From contig DEMN01000013.1 in NCBI GenBank assembly GCA_002359215.1, positions 211,146 to 275,145 of the forward strand: DNA of 64,000 nt. Reading direction: 5' to 3'. The notes below the pieces were generated by a model. That model had not been told where the DNA came from. It saw nothing but the letters and a program-made list of their open reading frames with translations, and did no database searches. Position numbers and translations under genes: made by a program. The DNA comes from Flavobacteriales bacterium UBA2669 (GTDB lineage: Bacteria; Bacteroidota; Bacteroidia; Flavobacteriales_E; Vicingaceae). Positions 8,462-16,331 of this stretch are shown piece after piece; the first letter of the stretch is position 1, and each line of letters opens with the position of its first letter.

Positions 8462-9892
8462 ATGGAAAGTATTAAAAGAAATCAGCTAATTGATTTAGAG
8501 ATAACTGCGGTAGCTTTTGGCGGAAAAGGAATTGCTAAAATAGCTACAGAAAAAGGCGATTATGTGTTGTTTGTTCCCAACACCATTAAAGGACAAAAAG
8601 TACGTGCTCGTGTGGTAAAAAGAAAAAGCAGTTTTGCAGAGTGTAAATTGGTAGAGGTATTAGAAAAATCTCCCGATGAAGTTGTACTTCCTTATCAAGC
8701 TATTTCGGGAGCTCCTTATGCAACCTTGCCTATTGAAATTCAACACAAAAACAAGCAAGAGCAAGTTTTTGATATCTATAAAAAATTGGCCAAACTGCCT
8801 AATGTAGAAGAGTTGTTTGATGAATATATTGGCTCCCCAGAAAATTGGCATTACCGAAACAAAATGGAATACTCTTTCAGTGCCATAGGTTTTGACGTAG
8901 AAAAACAAGAAGAGTTTGACGGTTTTGCTTTAGGTTTCAAAAAAAGAGGTACTTGGTGGATAGTTGAAAATTTAGAAAAAGACAGCGGACTTTTTGATGC
9001 TGAATTTGAAAATAAACTTAGAGAAATTCGACTATTTTGTGAAAAATCGGGTTTGCCCGCTTGGCATCCACCTAAAAAAGAAGGTTTTTTCAGGTTTTTA
9101 GTTGTTCGAAAAAGTTACCAAACAGGTAAATTACTTATTAAGCTAGTTACTTCTAGCGATGGCTTAGATAAGTTTGATTTTGATGATTTTGTAGTGTTGT
9201 TAAACCAACTTTTCTCTGATAGAATTGAAGGGATTATACATACTACCAATGATGATATTGGCGATAATGCTCAATCTCGTTTAGGAACCGAAACCTTACT
9301 TTATGGTAACAGTGTAATTACAGAATCCTTACTGGGTTTATCTTTTGAAGTGAGCATGCAAAGCTTCTTCCAAACTAATCCAAAATGTGCCGAATTACTT
9401 TACCAAAAAGCAGTAAGTTATGCTGTTGAAGGCAAAGCCGATTTTAAGGATAAAACCATCATGGATTTATTTTGCGGAACAGGAACTATTGGTCAGATTA
9501 TGGCAGCAAAAACCAATGCTAAAGTAATAGGTGTTGATATTGTTGCTGAAGCCATTGAAAATGCCAAAGAAAATGCTGCTAAAAACAACGTAACTAACGT
9601 TTCTTTTTATGCTGCCGATGTCAATAAATTTTTATTTGATTATCCCGAATACACAGGAAAAATAGATACTATAATTTTAGACCCTCCAAGAGCAGGAATT
9701 GCAAAAAAAGCCTTACAGAAAGTATTAGAATTAGGAGCTAATCGCATCGTTTATGTAAGCTGCAATCCGGCTACACAAGCCAGAGATATTTTAGATATTA
9801 AAGAGAAAGGTTATAAATTGAAAAAATTCAGTTTAGTAGATCAATTTCCACATACTGCTCATATAGAATCTGTGGCGTTGTTTAGTTTGTAA
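8462..9892 (+). CDS. rlmD: 23S rRNA (uracil-C5)-methyltransferase, RlmD/RumA family
   Basis: A 476-residue SAM-dependent RNA methyltransferase. An N-terminal TRAM domain (about residues 5-65, ITAVAFGGKGIAKI) binds RNA. The SAM site is MDLFCGTGTIGQIMA, followed by the DPPRAG motif and the catalytic nucleophile Cys434 in YVSCNP. In Escherichia coli RlmD four cysteines hold a [4Fe-4S] cluster just after the TRAM domain; here the matching segment (about residues 75-92, VVLPYQAISGAPYATLP) has no cysteine, so the cluster is absent. The family is certain. The exact target (U1939, U747 or a tRNA uridine) is less so, since cluster-free members include RlmCD-type enzymes with other specificities. Confidence 0.85.
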   Translation: MESIKRNQLIDLEITAVAFGGKGIAKIATEKGDYVLFVPNTIKGQKVRARVVKRKSSFAECKLVEVLEKSPDEVVLPYQAISGAPYATLPIEIQHKNKQEQVFDIYKKLAKLPNVEELFDEYIGSPENWHYRNKMEYSFSAIGFDVEKQEEFDGFALGFKKRGTWWIVENLEKDSGLFDAEFENKLREIRLFCEKSGLPAWHPPKKEGFFRFLVVRKSYQTGKLLIKLVTSSDGLDKFDFDDFVVLLNQLFSDRIEGIIHTTNDDIGDNAQSRLGTETLLYGNSVITESLLGLSFEVSMQSFFQTNPKCAELLYQKAVSYAVEGKADFKDKTIMDLFCGTGTIGQIMAAKTNAKVIGVDIVAEAIENAKENAAKNNVTNVSFYAADVNKFLFDYPEYTGKIDTIILDPPRAGIAKKALQKVLELGANRIVYVSCNPATQARDILDIKEKGYKLKKFSLVDQFPHTAHIESVALFSL

Positions 9893-10007
9893 GACTATTA
9901 ATAATACAATATTTACTATTCTAACAAACAGGTACAAAGAAGAATACAACAATCCAAAGTAGAGATGTACAAGTATTTAATGATATTTCAATAACTAATT
10001 TTTAATG

Positions 10008-10015
10008 TATATTTG
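10008..10015 (+). promoter_or_regulatory. -7 box before the repeat-bearing T9SS protein
   Basis: TATATTTG at 10008-10015, 10 bases before the ATG at 10026. It overlaps an in-frame ATG at 10005, which therefore cannot be the start if this promoter is used. Confidence 0.55.
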
Positions 10016-10025
10016 CTTCATTTTC

Positions 10026-12908
10026 ATGAAACAGATATTCTTCTTAATTTTATTTTTAATTACAAATCATGTAATTTCTCAATGTACACAAGGTTTTGTG
10101 AGTACATTTCAAAAAGTGATTGGTGGAACAGGAAACGAAAGAGCTCATTCTGTTCAGCAAACTACAGATGGTGGGTATATTATCGTAGGAGAAACAACAA
10201 GTTTTGGAGCTGGTGCTAAAGATTGGTTCATTATCAAAATGGATGTAAATGGAAATTCACAATGGACAAAAACTTATGGAGGAATATCTAATGAAGATGG
10301 AAATAGCATTATCATTAAGCAAACAAATGATGGAGGTTATATTGTTTGTGGTTTAACAAATAGTTTTGGAGCGGCTCAAGATCCATATATTCTTAAATTA
10401 ACTAATACTGGAAATATACAATGGGAGACTAGAGTTACAGGGTCTGCTGCAGATTATTTCAGAGATGTTTATGAAGCACCTAATGGAGATTTTATTTTCA
10501 CAGGTTCTGTTATGAGTGTAAGAACTGGTAATGGTGATATTTATTTTTGTAAAATATCGTCTTCTGGAAATTTAATCTTAAACAAGAGTATCGGGGAAAA
10601 TGGCAGATCACACTCAACATCTATAATAGAACTACCAAGTGGAAACTTTATTTTATCAGGAAATACAAATGTAACTGATATTAGGAATAGTTATATGATA
10701 AAAACTGATAATAGTGGTAATTATATATGGGGTAAACAATATCAATTATCTGGTACTGAAGAAGATTTTAAAGAAACTATTTTACTTAATGACGGCAACT
10801 TAATAAGTGTTGGTTGGACAACTCAGACCTCTTTTGGACAACAAAATGTTTTTATAACAAAAACAGATACTAATGGGAACTTTATTTGGTCGAAATCATA
10901 TGGAGGAGCAAATAACGAGATAGGAGTAGGCATTAAAGAAAAAACAAATGGAGAATTAATAATTTCTGCATTTACTGGAAGTTTTGGAAATAATAATGAA
11001 TTATTATTAATTAATACAGATTCCTTAGGAAATGTTATTTGGAGTAAAACATATGGTGGAGTTAATAATGAAGAAATTGAATGGTGGGGAAAAACTATTG
11101 ATATAACAGCATCTGGTGAAGTAATAATTGTTGGAGGAACAACTTCTTTTGGAGCTGGAAGTGAAGACATCTATATTGTAAAAACAAATGAATGTGGAGA
11201 AAGTTTTTGTAATGAACAAAATGTAACATTAACAGTTAATTCTTTAACTTTTTCACCCATAAATTATTCGGTTCAAACTTTAACTGGAAATACATTAGTA
11301 AACACTAGTACTATAGTAAATACTATAAATTTTACGGATAGTTATTTATGTGCCGATACCGTTACAACTAGTTCTCCATGCAACCTTTCTCCTAACTTTT
11401 CAGCTACTAATGCTTGTTTGGGTGATAGCACTTTTTTTACAGACTTATCAGTGGATAGTATTGGAAACATAGTAAATTGGCAATGGTATTTTGGAGATGG
11501 AGATTCTTTAATCGGCATTCAAAACCCTTCCCATTTATATAATGGAGCTGGTAATTATAATGTTACTTTAATAATAACCAATAATATTAATTGTGTGGAT
11601 TCCATAACTATATCAATTACTGTTAATCCTAGCTATAGTTCTACTCAATCTGCATCTATCTGTCAAGGTGATAGTATCTTTCTTGCTGGTAATTTTCAAA
11701 ATAGCTCAGGTCAATATACCGACTCTCTTTCCACCACACTTGGTTGCGATAGTTTAATCATTACTAACCTTATTGTCAATCCTACTTTTAATGATTCTAC
11801 TACTATTTCTATCTGTCAAGGTGATAGTATTTTTCTTAATGGTAGTTTTCAGTATAATTCAGGGGTATTTACTGACAGTCTTCAATCTGTTTTGGGGTGT
11901 GATAGTGTTGTCACTACAAACTTAATAGTCAATCCAGTGTTTTCTTTTATTCAAAATTCTACTATTTGCCAAGGTGATAGTATTTTATTTGGGTCTAATT
12001 TTTATGGTTCCTCTGGAACTTTTTCTGATTCTTTGCAAACAGTTTCAGGTTGTGATAGTATTTTGACGCTAAATTTAAATGTAAACCCTTCTTTTCAAAA
12101 TATTCAAACTGTTTCAATTTGTTCTGGTGATAGTGTTTTTCTTGCTGGTAGCTTTCAAAACTCTTCAGGTCAATACACCGATTCTCTTTCCACCACACTT
12201 AGTTGCGATAGTTTAATCATAACTAACCTTGTTGTTAATCCTACTTTTAACGATTCTACTACTGTTGCTATTTGTCAAGGTGATAGTGTTTTTCTTAATG
12301 GTAGCTTTCAACATAATTCAGGTGTATTTACTGACAGTCTTCAATCTATTGCAGGCTGTGATAGTATTGTCACTACAAACTTAATAGTTAGTCCATCTCC
12401 CTCAATTATAGCTTCAAACGACACCACTATTGAAGCTTGTGGTTCTGTTCAATTAAATGCTAATGGAGGGGTAAGCTACTTGTGGAGTCCTTCAACAGGT
12501 TTAAGTTGTATTTCTTGTCAAAACCCTATTGCTTCACCTATTGTTACAACTAGTTATGTAGTTTCAAGTACTACCAATGGCTGTTCTGATAGTGATACCG
12601 TAATAGTAGTTGTAGAAGGGAGTTCACCATTAATAATACCTAATATATTTACCCCAAATCAAGATGGAATTAATGATAGGTTTAATTTTTCAGGAGGATG
12701 TTTAAGTGCTGTAAATAAAAAAATATTTAACAGATGGGGACAACTACTTTTTGAGTCTAACCAAATTGCCGAAGAATGGAATGGAAGAACAAAAGCAGGA
12801 GAAAAAGCACCCGAAGGTACCTATTTTTATATCTTTACTATAAGTTTGATAGAAGATGGAAATGAAACAACCAAAATATTTAAAGGTACCCTTACTCTTT
12901 TGAGATAA
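10026..12908 (+). CDS. Large secreted repeat protein with PKD domain and T9SS type B sorting domain
   Basis: A 960-residue exported protein. Signal peptide: residues 1-19 (IFFLILFLITNHVISQ). About residues 25-390 hold roughly seven propeller-like repeats of the type DGGYI-x-G-T-SFG ... GN-x-W-x-K-x-YGG. A PKD-type domain follows (WQWYFGDGDSLIGIQNPSHLY). Then come five tandem 51-residue repeats, each with CQGDS-x-F near its start and TDSL ... GCDS at its centre. The C-terminal 85 residues are a gliding-associated CHU_C domain (IPNIFTPNQDGINDRFNFSG ... NRWGQLLF ... EGTYFYI), the type B T9SS sorting signal. It is probably surface-displayed or released, for example as an adhesin; the function is not known. 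The start is set by the signal peptide and the promoter box at 10008-10015. Confidence 0.85.
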   Translation: MKQIFFLILFLITNHVISQCTQGFVSTFQKVIGGTGNERAHSVQQTTDGGYIIVGETTSFGAGAKDWFIIKMDVNGNSQWTKTYGGISNEDGNSIIIKQTNDGGYIVCGLTNSFGAAQDPYILKLTNTGNIQWETRVTGSAADYFRDVYEAPNGDFIFTGSVMSVRTGNGDIYFCKISSSGNLILNKSIGENGRSHSTSIIELPSGNFILSGNTNVTDIRNSYMIKTDNSGNYIWGKQYQLSGTEEDFKETILLNDGNLISVGWTTQTSFGQQNVFITKTDTNGNFIWSKSYGGANNEIGVGIKEKTNGELIISAFTGSFGNNNELLLINTDSLGNVIWSKTYGGVNNEEIEWWGKTIDITASGEVIIVGGTTSFGAGSEDIYIVKTNECGESFCNEQNVTLTVNSLTFSPINYSVQTLTGNTLVNTSTIVNTINFTDSYLCADTVTTSSPCNLSPNFSATNACLGDSTFFTDLSVDSIGNIVNWQWYFGDGDSLIGIQNPSHLYNGAGNYNVTLIITNNINCVDSITISITVNPSYSSTQSASICQGDSIFLAGNFQNSSGQYTDSLSTTLGCDSLIITNLIVNPTFNDSTTISICQGDSIFLNGSFQYNSGVFTDSLQSVLGCDSVVTTNLIVNPVFSFIQNSTICQGDSILFGSNFYGSSGTFSDSLQTVSGCDSILTLNLNVNPSFQNIQTVSICSGDSVFLAGSFQNSSGQYTDSLSTTLSCDSLIITNLVVNPTFNDSTTVAICQGDSVFLNGSFQHNSGVFTDSLQSIAGCDSIVTTNLIVSPSPSIIASNDTTIEACGSVQLNANGGVSYLWSPSTGLSCISCQNPIASPIVTTSYVVSSTTNGCSDSDTVIVVVEGSSPLIIPNIFTPNQDGINDRFNFSGGCLSAVNKKIFNRWGQLLFESNQIAEEWNGRTKAGEKAPEGTYFYIFTISLIEDGNETTKIFKGTLTLLR
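11661..12402 (+). repeat. Five in-frame tandem repeats, period 153 bases
   Basis: The CQGDS-type motif (repeat 4 has CSGDS) starts at 11661, 11814, 11967, 12120 and 12273, an exact 153-base (51-residue) period. Copies 1-2 and copies 4-5 are far more alike than either is to copy 3, at DNA level as well, pointing to duplication of a multi-repeat block. Each copy carries two cysteines that could form a disulfide. Confidence 0.9.
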
Positions 12909-12919
12909 CCTTAATTATC

Positions 12920-14635
12920 TTATCCTCCCATCAATCGAATATCCTTCACATTTAATTGTAGTGTTTTAATGTTGTTCCATTCGTTTTCTTCTATGGTATA
13001 AACCATACTAAACAATACTCCGGGCTGAAGTTCTTCAAACAAATGTGCAAACTTAAAAGCGATGCAAGATAGTTTATAATCTGGTGCTTCAGGCGAGTAA
13101 ACTTCTAACTTTAAATGATTTTCACCAACAATTCTGATGTTATCGGTAGTCAGCAAATTTTCGCTTATAAATACAGGTTGCATATTTTCCGGACCGCAAG
13201 GTGCAAATTGTTTTAGCACACTGTAAAAACGAGGCGTAATTTGAGCTAATTCCAGTTGAGCATCTATTTCTAATTTTGGAATAAGCATATTGTCTTCAAT
13301 AGTACTGCTTACAATTTTTTCAAATTTTTCAATAAAAGCGGGTACATTTTCAGGTAAAAGTGTTAGTCCGGCAGCATACATGTGTCCACCATATTGCTCT
13401 AACAAATCACTACAAGCATCAATGGCATTATATACATCAAAATCTCTTACCGACCTTGCTGATCCGGTAACTTTCCCATCAGAATGAGTCAGCACAATGG
13501 TCGGCTTGTAATGTGTTTCTATTAATCGTGATGCCACAATGCCCACCACACCTTTATGCCAATCTTCTTTATAAACTACCGTAGTTTTTCTTTTGATAAA
13601 ACGTTGGTCGCTTTCAATAATTTCTAATGCTTGTTGCGTGATAGATGTATCGATATCTTTTCTGTCGGTGTTTAATTCATTGATTCCATTTCCGTAATCT
13701 ATGGCATCATCATCGTTATCTGCCACCAGCAATTCCACGGCTTTGTTCCCGCTTTTCAATCTTCCTGCTGCATTTATTCGCGGAGCAATAGAAAAAACCA
13801 CATCCGAAACGGTAAATTCTTTTTTATTATTGGTTAAATTCACCAACGCCTTTATTCCCGGACGATTTAATTGATTAAGTACTTTTAATCCATAGTAAAC
13901 AAAAATTCTATTTTCTTCAGTTATCGGAACAATATCTGCACAAATACTAATGGCTAACAAATCCAAATAGGAAAACAACAATTCCTCATCATGGTTACTT
14001 TGTTTCGTCCACGCTTGCATTAATTTAAAACCTACTCCGCAACCCGATAATTCTTTATATGGATAATTACAATCTTTTCTTTTTGGGTCTAACACAGCAA
14101 CTGCATCAGGAATTTCATCTCCCGGACGATGATGGTCGCAAATAATAAAATCCACTCCTTTCTCTTTGGCGTAAGCTATTTTTTCAATGGCTTTTATACC
14201 ACAGTCTAATGCAATGATGAGTTTAAAGTCATTCTCTTTAGCAAAGTCAATGCCTTGGTAAGAAACGCCATAACCTTCAGCATATCTATCCGGAATATAA
14301 TAAGCTAAATTTTCATAGTAATTTTTGAGATAGGCATACACTAATGCTACAGAAGTGGTCCCATCTACATCATAATCTCCGTAAATCAGTATTTTTTCAT
14401 TGTTGGCGATGGCTTTTGTTAACCTATCCACCGCTTTATCCATGTCTTTCATCAAAAAAGCATCATGAATATTATTCAAATCAGGGCGAAAAAAATCTTT
14501 AGCTTTCTCAAAGGTATCTATCCCTCTTTGAAGTAGAATGTTAGTAAGTGTTGGGTCTAAGCTATTTAGTTGTTCAGAAAGTTTTTCTATTGCTTTAGCG
14601 TTAGATGTAGGTTTTATTTGCCATTGATATTGCAT
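12920..14635 (-). CDS. recJ: Single-stranded-DNA-specific exonuclease RecJ
   Basis: A 571-residue 5'-3' ssDNA exonuclease acting in recombinational and mismatch repair. DHH motifs are in order: YGDYDVDGTTS (motif I), ALDCGIKA (motif II), ICDHHRPGDEIP (motif III) and LSGCGVGFKL. They are followed by the DHHA1 RNA/DNA-binding domain (GSARSVRDFDVYNAI; YGGHMYAAGL) and the C-terminal OB-type region. The manganese ligands (DYD, D of motif II, DHH) all look intact. Length is normal for Bacteroidota. A TATCTTTG -7 box lies 40 bases before the ATG. It converges on the repeat protein with only 11 bases between the stops, and I see no hairpin there. Confidence 0.95.
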   Translation of the reverse strand: MQYQWQIKPTSNAKAIEKLSEQLNSLDPTLTNILLQRGIDTFEKAKDFFRPDLNNIHDAFLMKDMDKAVDRLTKAIANNEKILIYGDYDVDGTTSVALVYAYLKNYYENLAYYIPDRYAEGYGVSYQGIDFAKENDFKLIIALDCGIKAIEKIAYAKEKGVDFIICDHHRPGDEIPDAVAVLDPKRKDCNYPYKELSGCGVGFKLMQAWTKQSNHDEELLFSYLDLLAISICADIVPITEENRIFVYYGLKVLNQLNRPGIKALVNLTNNKKEFTVSDVVFSIAPRINAAGRLKSGNKAVELLVADNDDDAIDYGNGINELNTDRKDIDTSITQQALEIIESDQRFIKRKTTVVYKEDWHKGVVGIVASRLIETHYKPTIVLTHSDGKVTGSARSVRDFDVYNAIDACSDLLEQYGGHMYAAGLTLLPENVPAFIEKFEKIVSSTIEDNMLIPKLEIDAQLELAQITPRFYSVLKQFAPCGPENMQPVFISENLLTTDNIRIVGENHLKLEVYSPEAPDYKLSCIAFKFAHLFEELQPGVLFSMVYTIEENEWNNIKTLQLNVKDIRLMGG

Positions 14636-14675
14636 GGAGAAAAAAATTATCTGATTAATGAAAATAGAATCGAAA

Positions 14676-14683
14676 CAAAGATA
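14676..14683 (-). promoter_or_regulatory. -7 box of the recJ promoter
   Basis: TATCTTTG on the minus strand, 40 bases before the recJ ATG, matches TAnnTTTG exactly. Confidence 0.5.
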
Positions 14684-14700
14684 ATAAATTCTATGTTAGA

Positions 14701-15429
14701 TTAATGTTCCAAATAAGGGCCATCAATCACTTTTATTTCTCTTGGTATTATTTTAATTTTTGGAAAAAAGTATGCTAATGAAATTTCTAATCTTAATCTA
14801 TTTTCAAATCCATCCATTTGTTTGGCAAAAAAACTATCAATTTTATTTCTATCAGTTTCCGTTTTCCATTTTCCGAAAGAATATCCATAACCCATTAAAA
14901 GATCCGCACCAATTCTACCACTAAAAACTAATTTATATCCCAAATTAAACCCATAATCATGCATTATTGCATCGTTAGAAATGGTTGTATCTGATAATAT
15001 AATTCTATTATTTACATTTTTTGAATCAATAAAGTTTTCTGTAATATGTCTGTACCTATAATGTAAGCCCATAAAAAACCCTGTGGGAGCAGTTCTTCTT
15101 TTATTAGGTAAATAAAACCTTACTTCCGGCATAATGCCCCAACCCTTTACATTATACACTTCTTCAATTCTTGTTACCTCAGTATTGCTTGGTGTATGTT
15201 CCAACTCTCCTGTTTCATATTTTCCAAATTCATAAGTAATTAAAGTAGAGAAATTTTTTCCAAAAGTCCTTTCAAAACTAGGTCTGAAAATTACCTCATT
15301 ATACGCTAACCCAAACATTTTACCCACACCAATATTTGAAAAATCCACCTTTACAACATTGATTTGTGAAAACACATCCGACAAACAACTTACAATACTT
15401 ATTAATATGATAATTTTACTAAACTTCAT
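14701..15429 (-). CDS. Outer-membrane beta-barrel protein, DUF3575-like
   Basis: A 242-residue protein with a signal peptide (IIILISIVSCLSDVFSQ) and alternating polar/aromatic strands expected for a small outer-membrane barrel. Examples are FSTLITYEFGKYE, GWGIMPEVRFYLP, GFFMGLHYRYRH, GFNLGYKLVFSGRIGADLLMGYGYSFG and LRLEISLAYFF. The NKRRTAPTGFFMG turn recalls DUF3575 family members, which are barrel proteins of unknown function in Bacteroidota. It is 3 bases downstream of the preceding gene on the same strand and probably shares its transcript. It lacks the usual terminal aromatic residue of porins (ends YLEH). Confidence 0.7.
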   Translation of the reverse strand: MKFSKIIILISIVSCLSDVFSQINVVKVDFSNIGVGKMFGLAYNEVIFRPSFERTFGKNFSTLITYEFGKYETGELEHTPSNTEVTRIEEVYNVKGWGIMPEVRFYLPNKRRTAPTGFFMGLHYRYRHITENFIDSKNVNNRIILSDTTISNDAIMHDYGFNLGYKLVFSGRIGADLLMGYGYSFGKWKTETDRNKIDSFFAKQMDGFENRLRLEISLAYFFPKIKIIPREIKVIDGPYLEH

Positions 15430-15432
15430 AAA

Positions 15433-16308
15433 TTAAATTTCTTTAAGTCGGTTAAACTCACTCAAACCCTTTGTTGGATTAACTATTTTCATACTTGGAA
15501 TACTATATTCTCCGCCTGTTAGCAATTCACACTTTAAAAAATAAGTTCTTCCTAACTTAACATCTAGCTTAATTTTAAATGAACTTTTTGCTACTTTATC
15601 AGAAACACTATTTATTGTTAATTCATAAATATCCTCTTGGGTTATCTCATACTCATAAACAAGCCCGTTAATTACATCAACTACATTGCTATCATTAATA
15701 TGTAATTCGTAATACATATTAGCCCCAGCATTCGCTTTAGGTCTATAAATTTTTATAATTGCATTCTCTTTTGATGGCTCAACAGGCGTATAATCCTTAT
15801 TTATCTTATTACTCTCTCGTATCTCTTCGGTATCAACTCCTTCTATGTATTTCTTTACTTCTTTTACGCTTCCATCTTGATTGTAATAAGTCCATTTGCC
15901 ATCTTTTTTACCTTTAATCATTTTCCCATCAGAAATTTTGATTTCATTATTATAAAAAACGACATCATAAACATCATTATCTTTATAAATATAGTTTCTT
16001 TCTTCAACTAAATGATTTAAGGAATCGTACTTATTTTGCTTATACAATAAACTTGGTGTGTGCAAGTAATATTCGAATGTTACCTTACTTTTTAAAGCAC
16101 CTGCTGAGTAATGATTTAGTTCTGTTAATTCTCCTTTTTGATTCCATCTTTTCCAAATTCCATCTTTGCTTTCATTTACATAATTTCCTTCCTCTTTAAG
16201 CTTTCCATTATCCCACAATTTAGTAAAAGTAGAATCCTGAGCATCCACTTGTAATGTTGTAAAAACAAAAAATGAAATAAAAAAAGAAAATAATATACTT
16301 TTCATCAA
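15433..16308 (-). CDS. Secreted protein with MORN-variant repeats and DUF2846-like domain
   Basis: A 291-residue exported protein. The signal peptide ends QVDAQ (about residue 23). Residues about 28-165 carry MORN-variant (YwqK-type) repeats: LWDNGKLKEEGNYVNESKDGIWKRW, then KISDGKMIKGKKDGKWTYYNQDGSVKE. The C-terminal part (AIIKIYRPKANAGANMYYELHIND ... NGLVYEYEI ... GRTYFLKCEL) resembles DUF2846, a small beta domain of unknown function in periplasmic or lipoprotein-like proteins. It lies 23 bases after dxs and 3 bases before the barrel gene on the same strand; the pair may form a small envelope module read through from dxs. Confidence 0.72.
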   Translation of the reverse strand: MMKSILFSFFISFFVFTTLQVDAQDSTFTKLWDNGKLKEEGNYVNESKDGIWKRWNQKGELTELNHYSAGALKSKVTFEYYLHTPSLLYKQNKYDSLNHLVEERNYIYKDNDVYDVVFYNNEIKISDGKMIKGKKDGKWTYYNQDGSVKEVKKYIEGVDTEEIRESNKINKDYTPVEPSKENAIIKIYRPKANAGANMYYELHINDSNVVDVINGLVYEYEITQEDIYELTINSVSDKVAKSSFKIKLDVKLGRTYFLKCELLTGGEYSIPSMKIVNPTKGLSEFNRLKEI

Positions 16309-16331
16309 TAAGTTCTAGTAACGAATTAAAA

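Noticed and set aside
10005..10025. An in-frame ATG seven codons upstream of the type B protein start
   Set aside because: It overlaps the TATATTTG promoter box and would put charged and bulky residues ahead of a normal signal peptide.
10823..11170. A 115-codon open frame on the minus strand inside the repeat protein
   Set aside because: It is the antisense shadow of the propeller repeats, with no promoter or family match.
11661..12402. A CRISPR-like or mobile repeat array
   Set aside because: The repeats are in frame, 153 bases long without spacers, and code for a protein domain.
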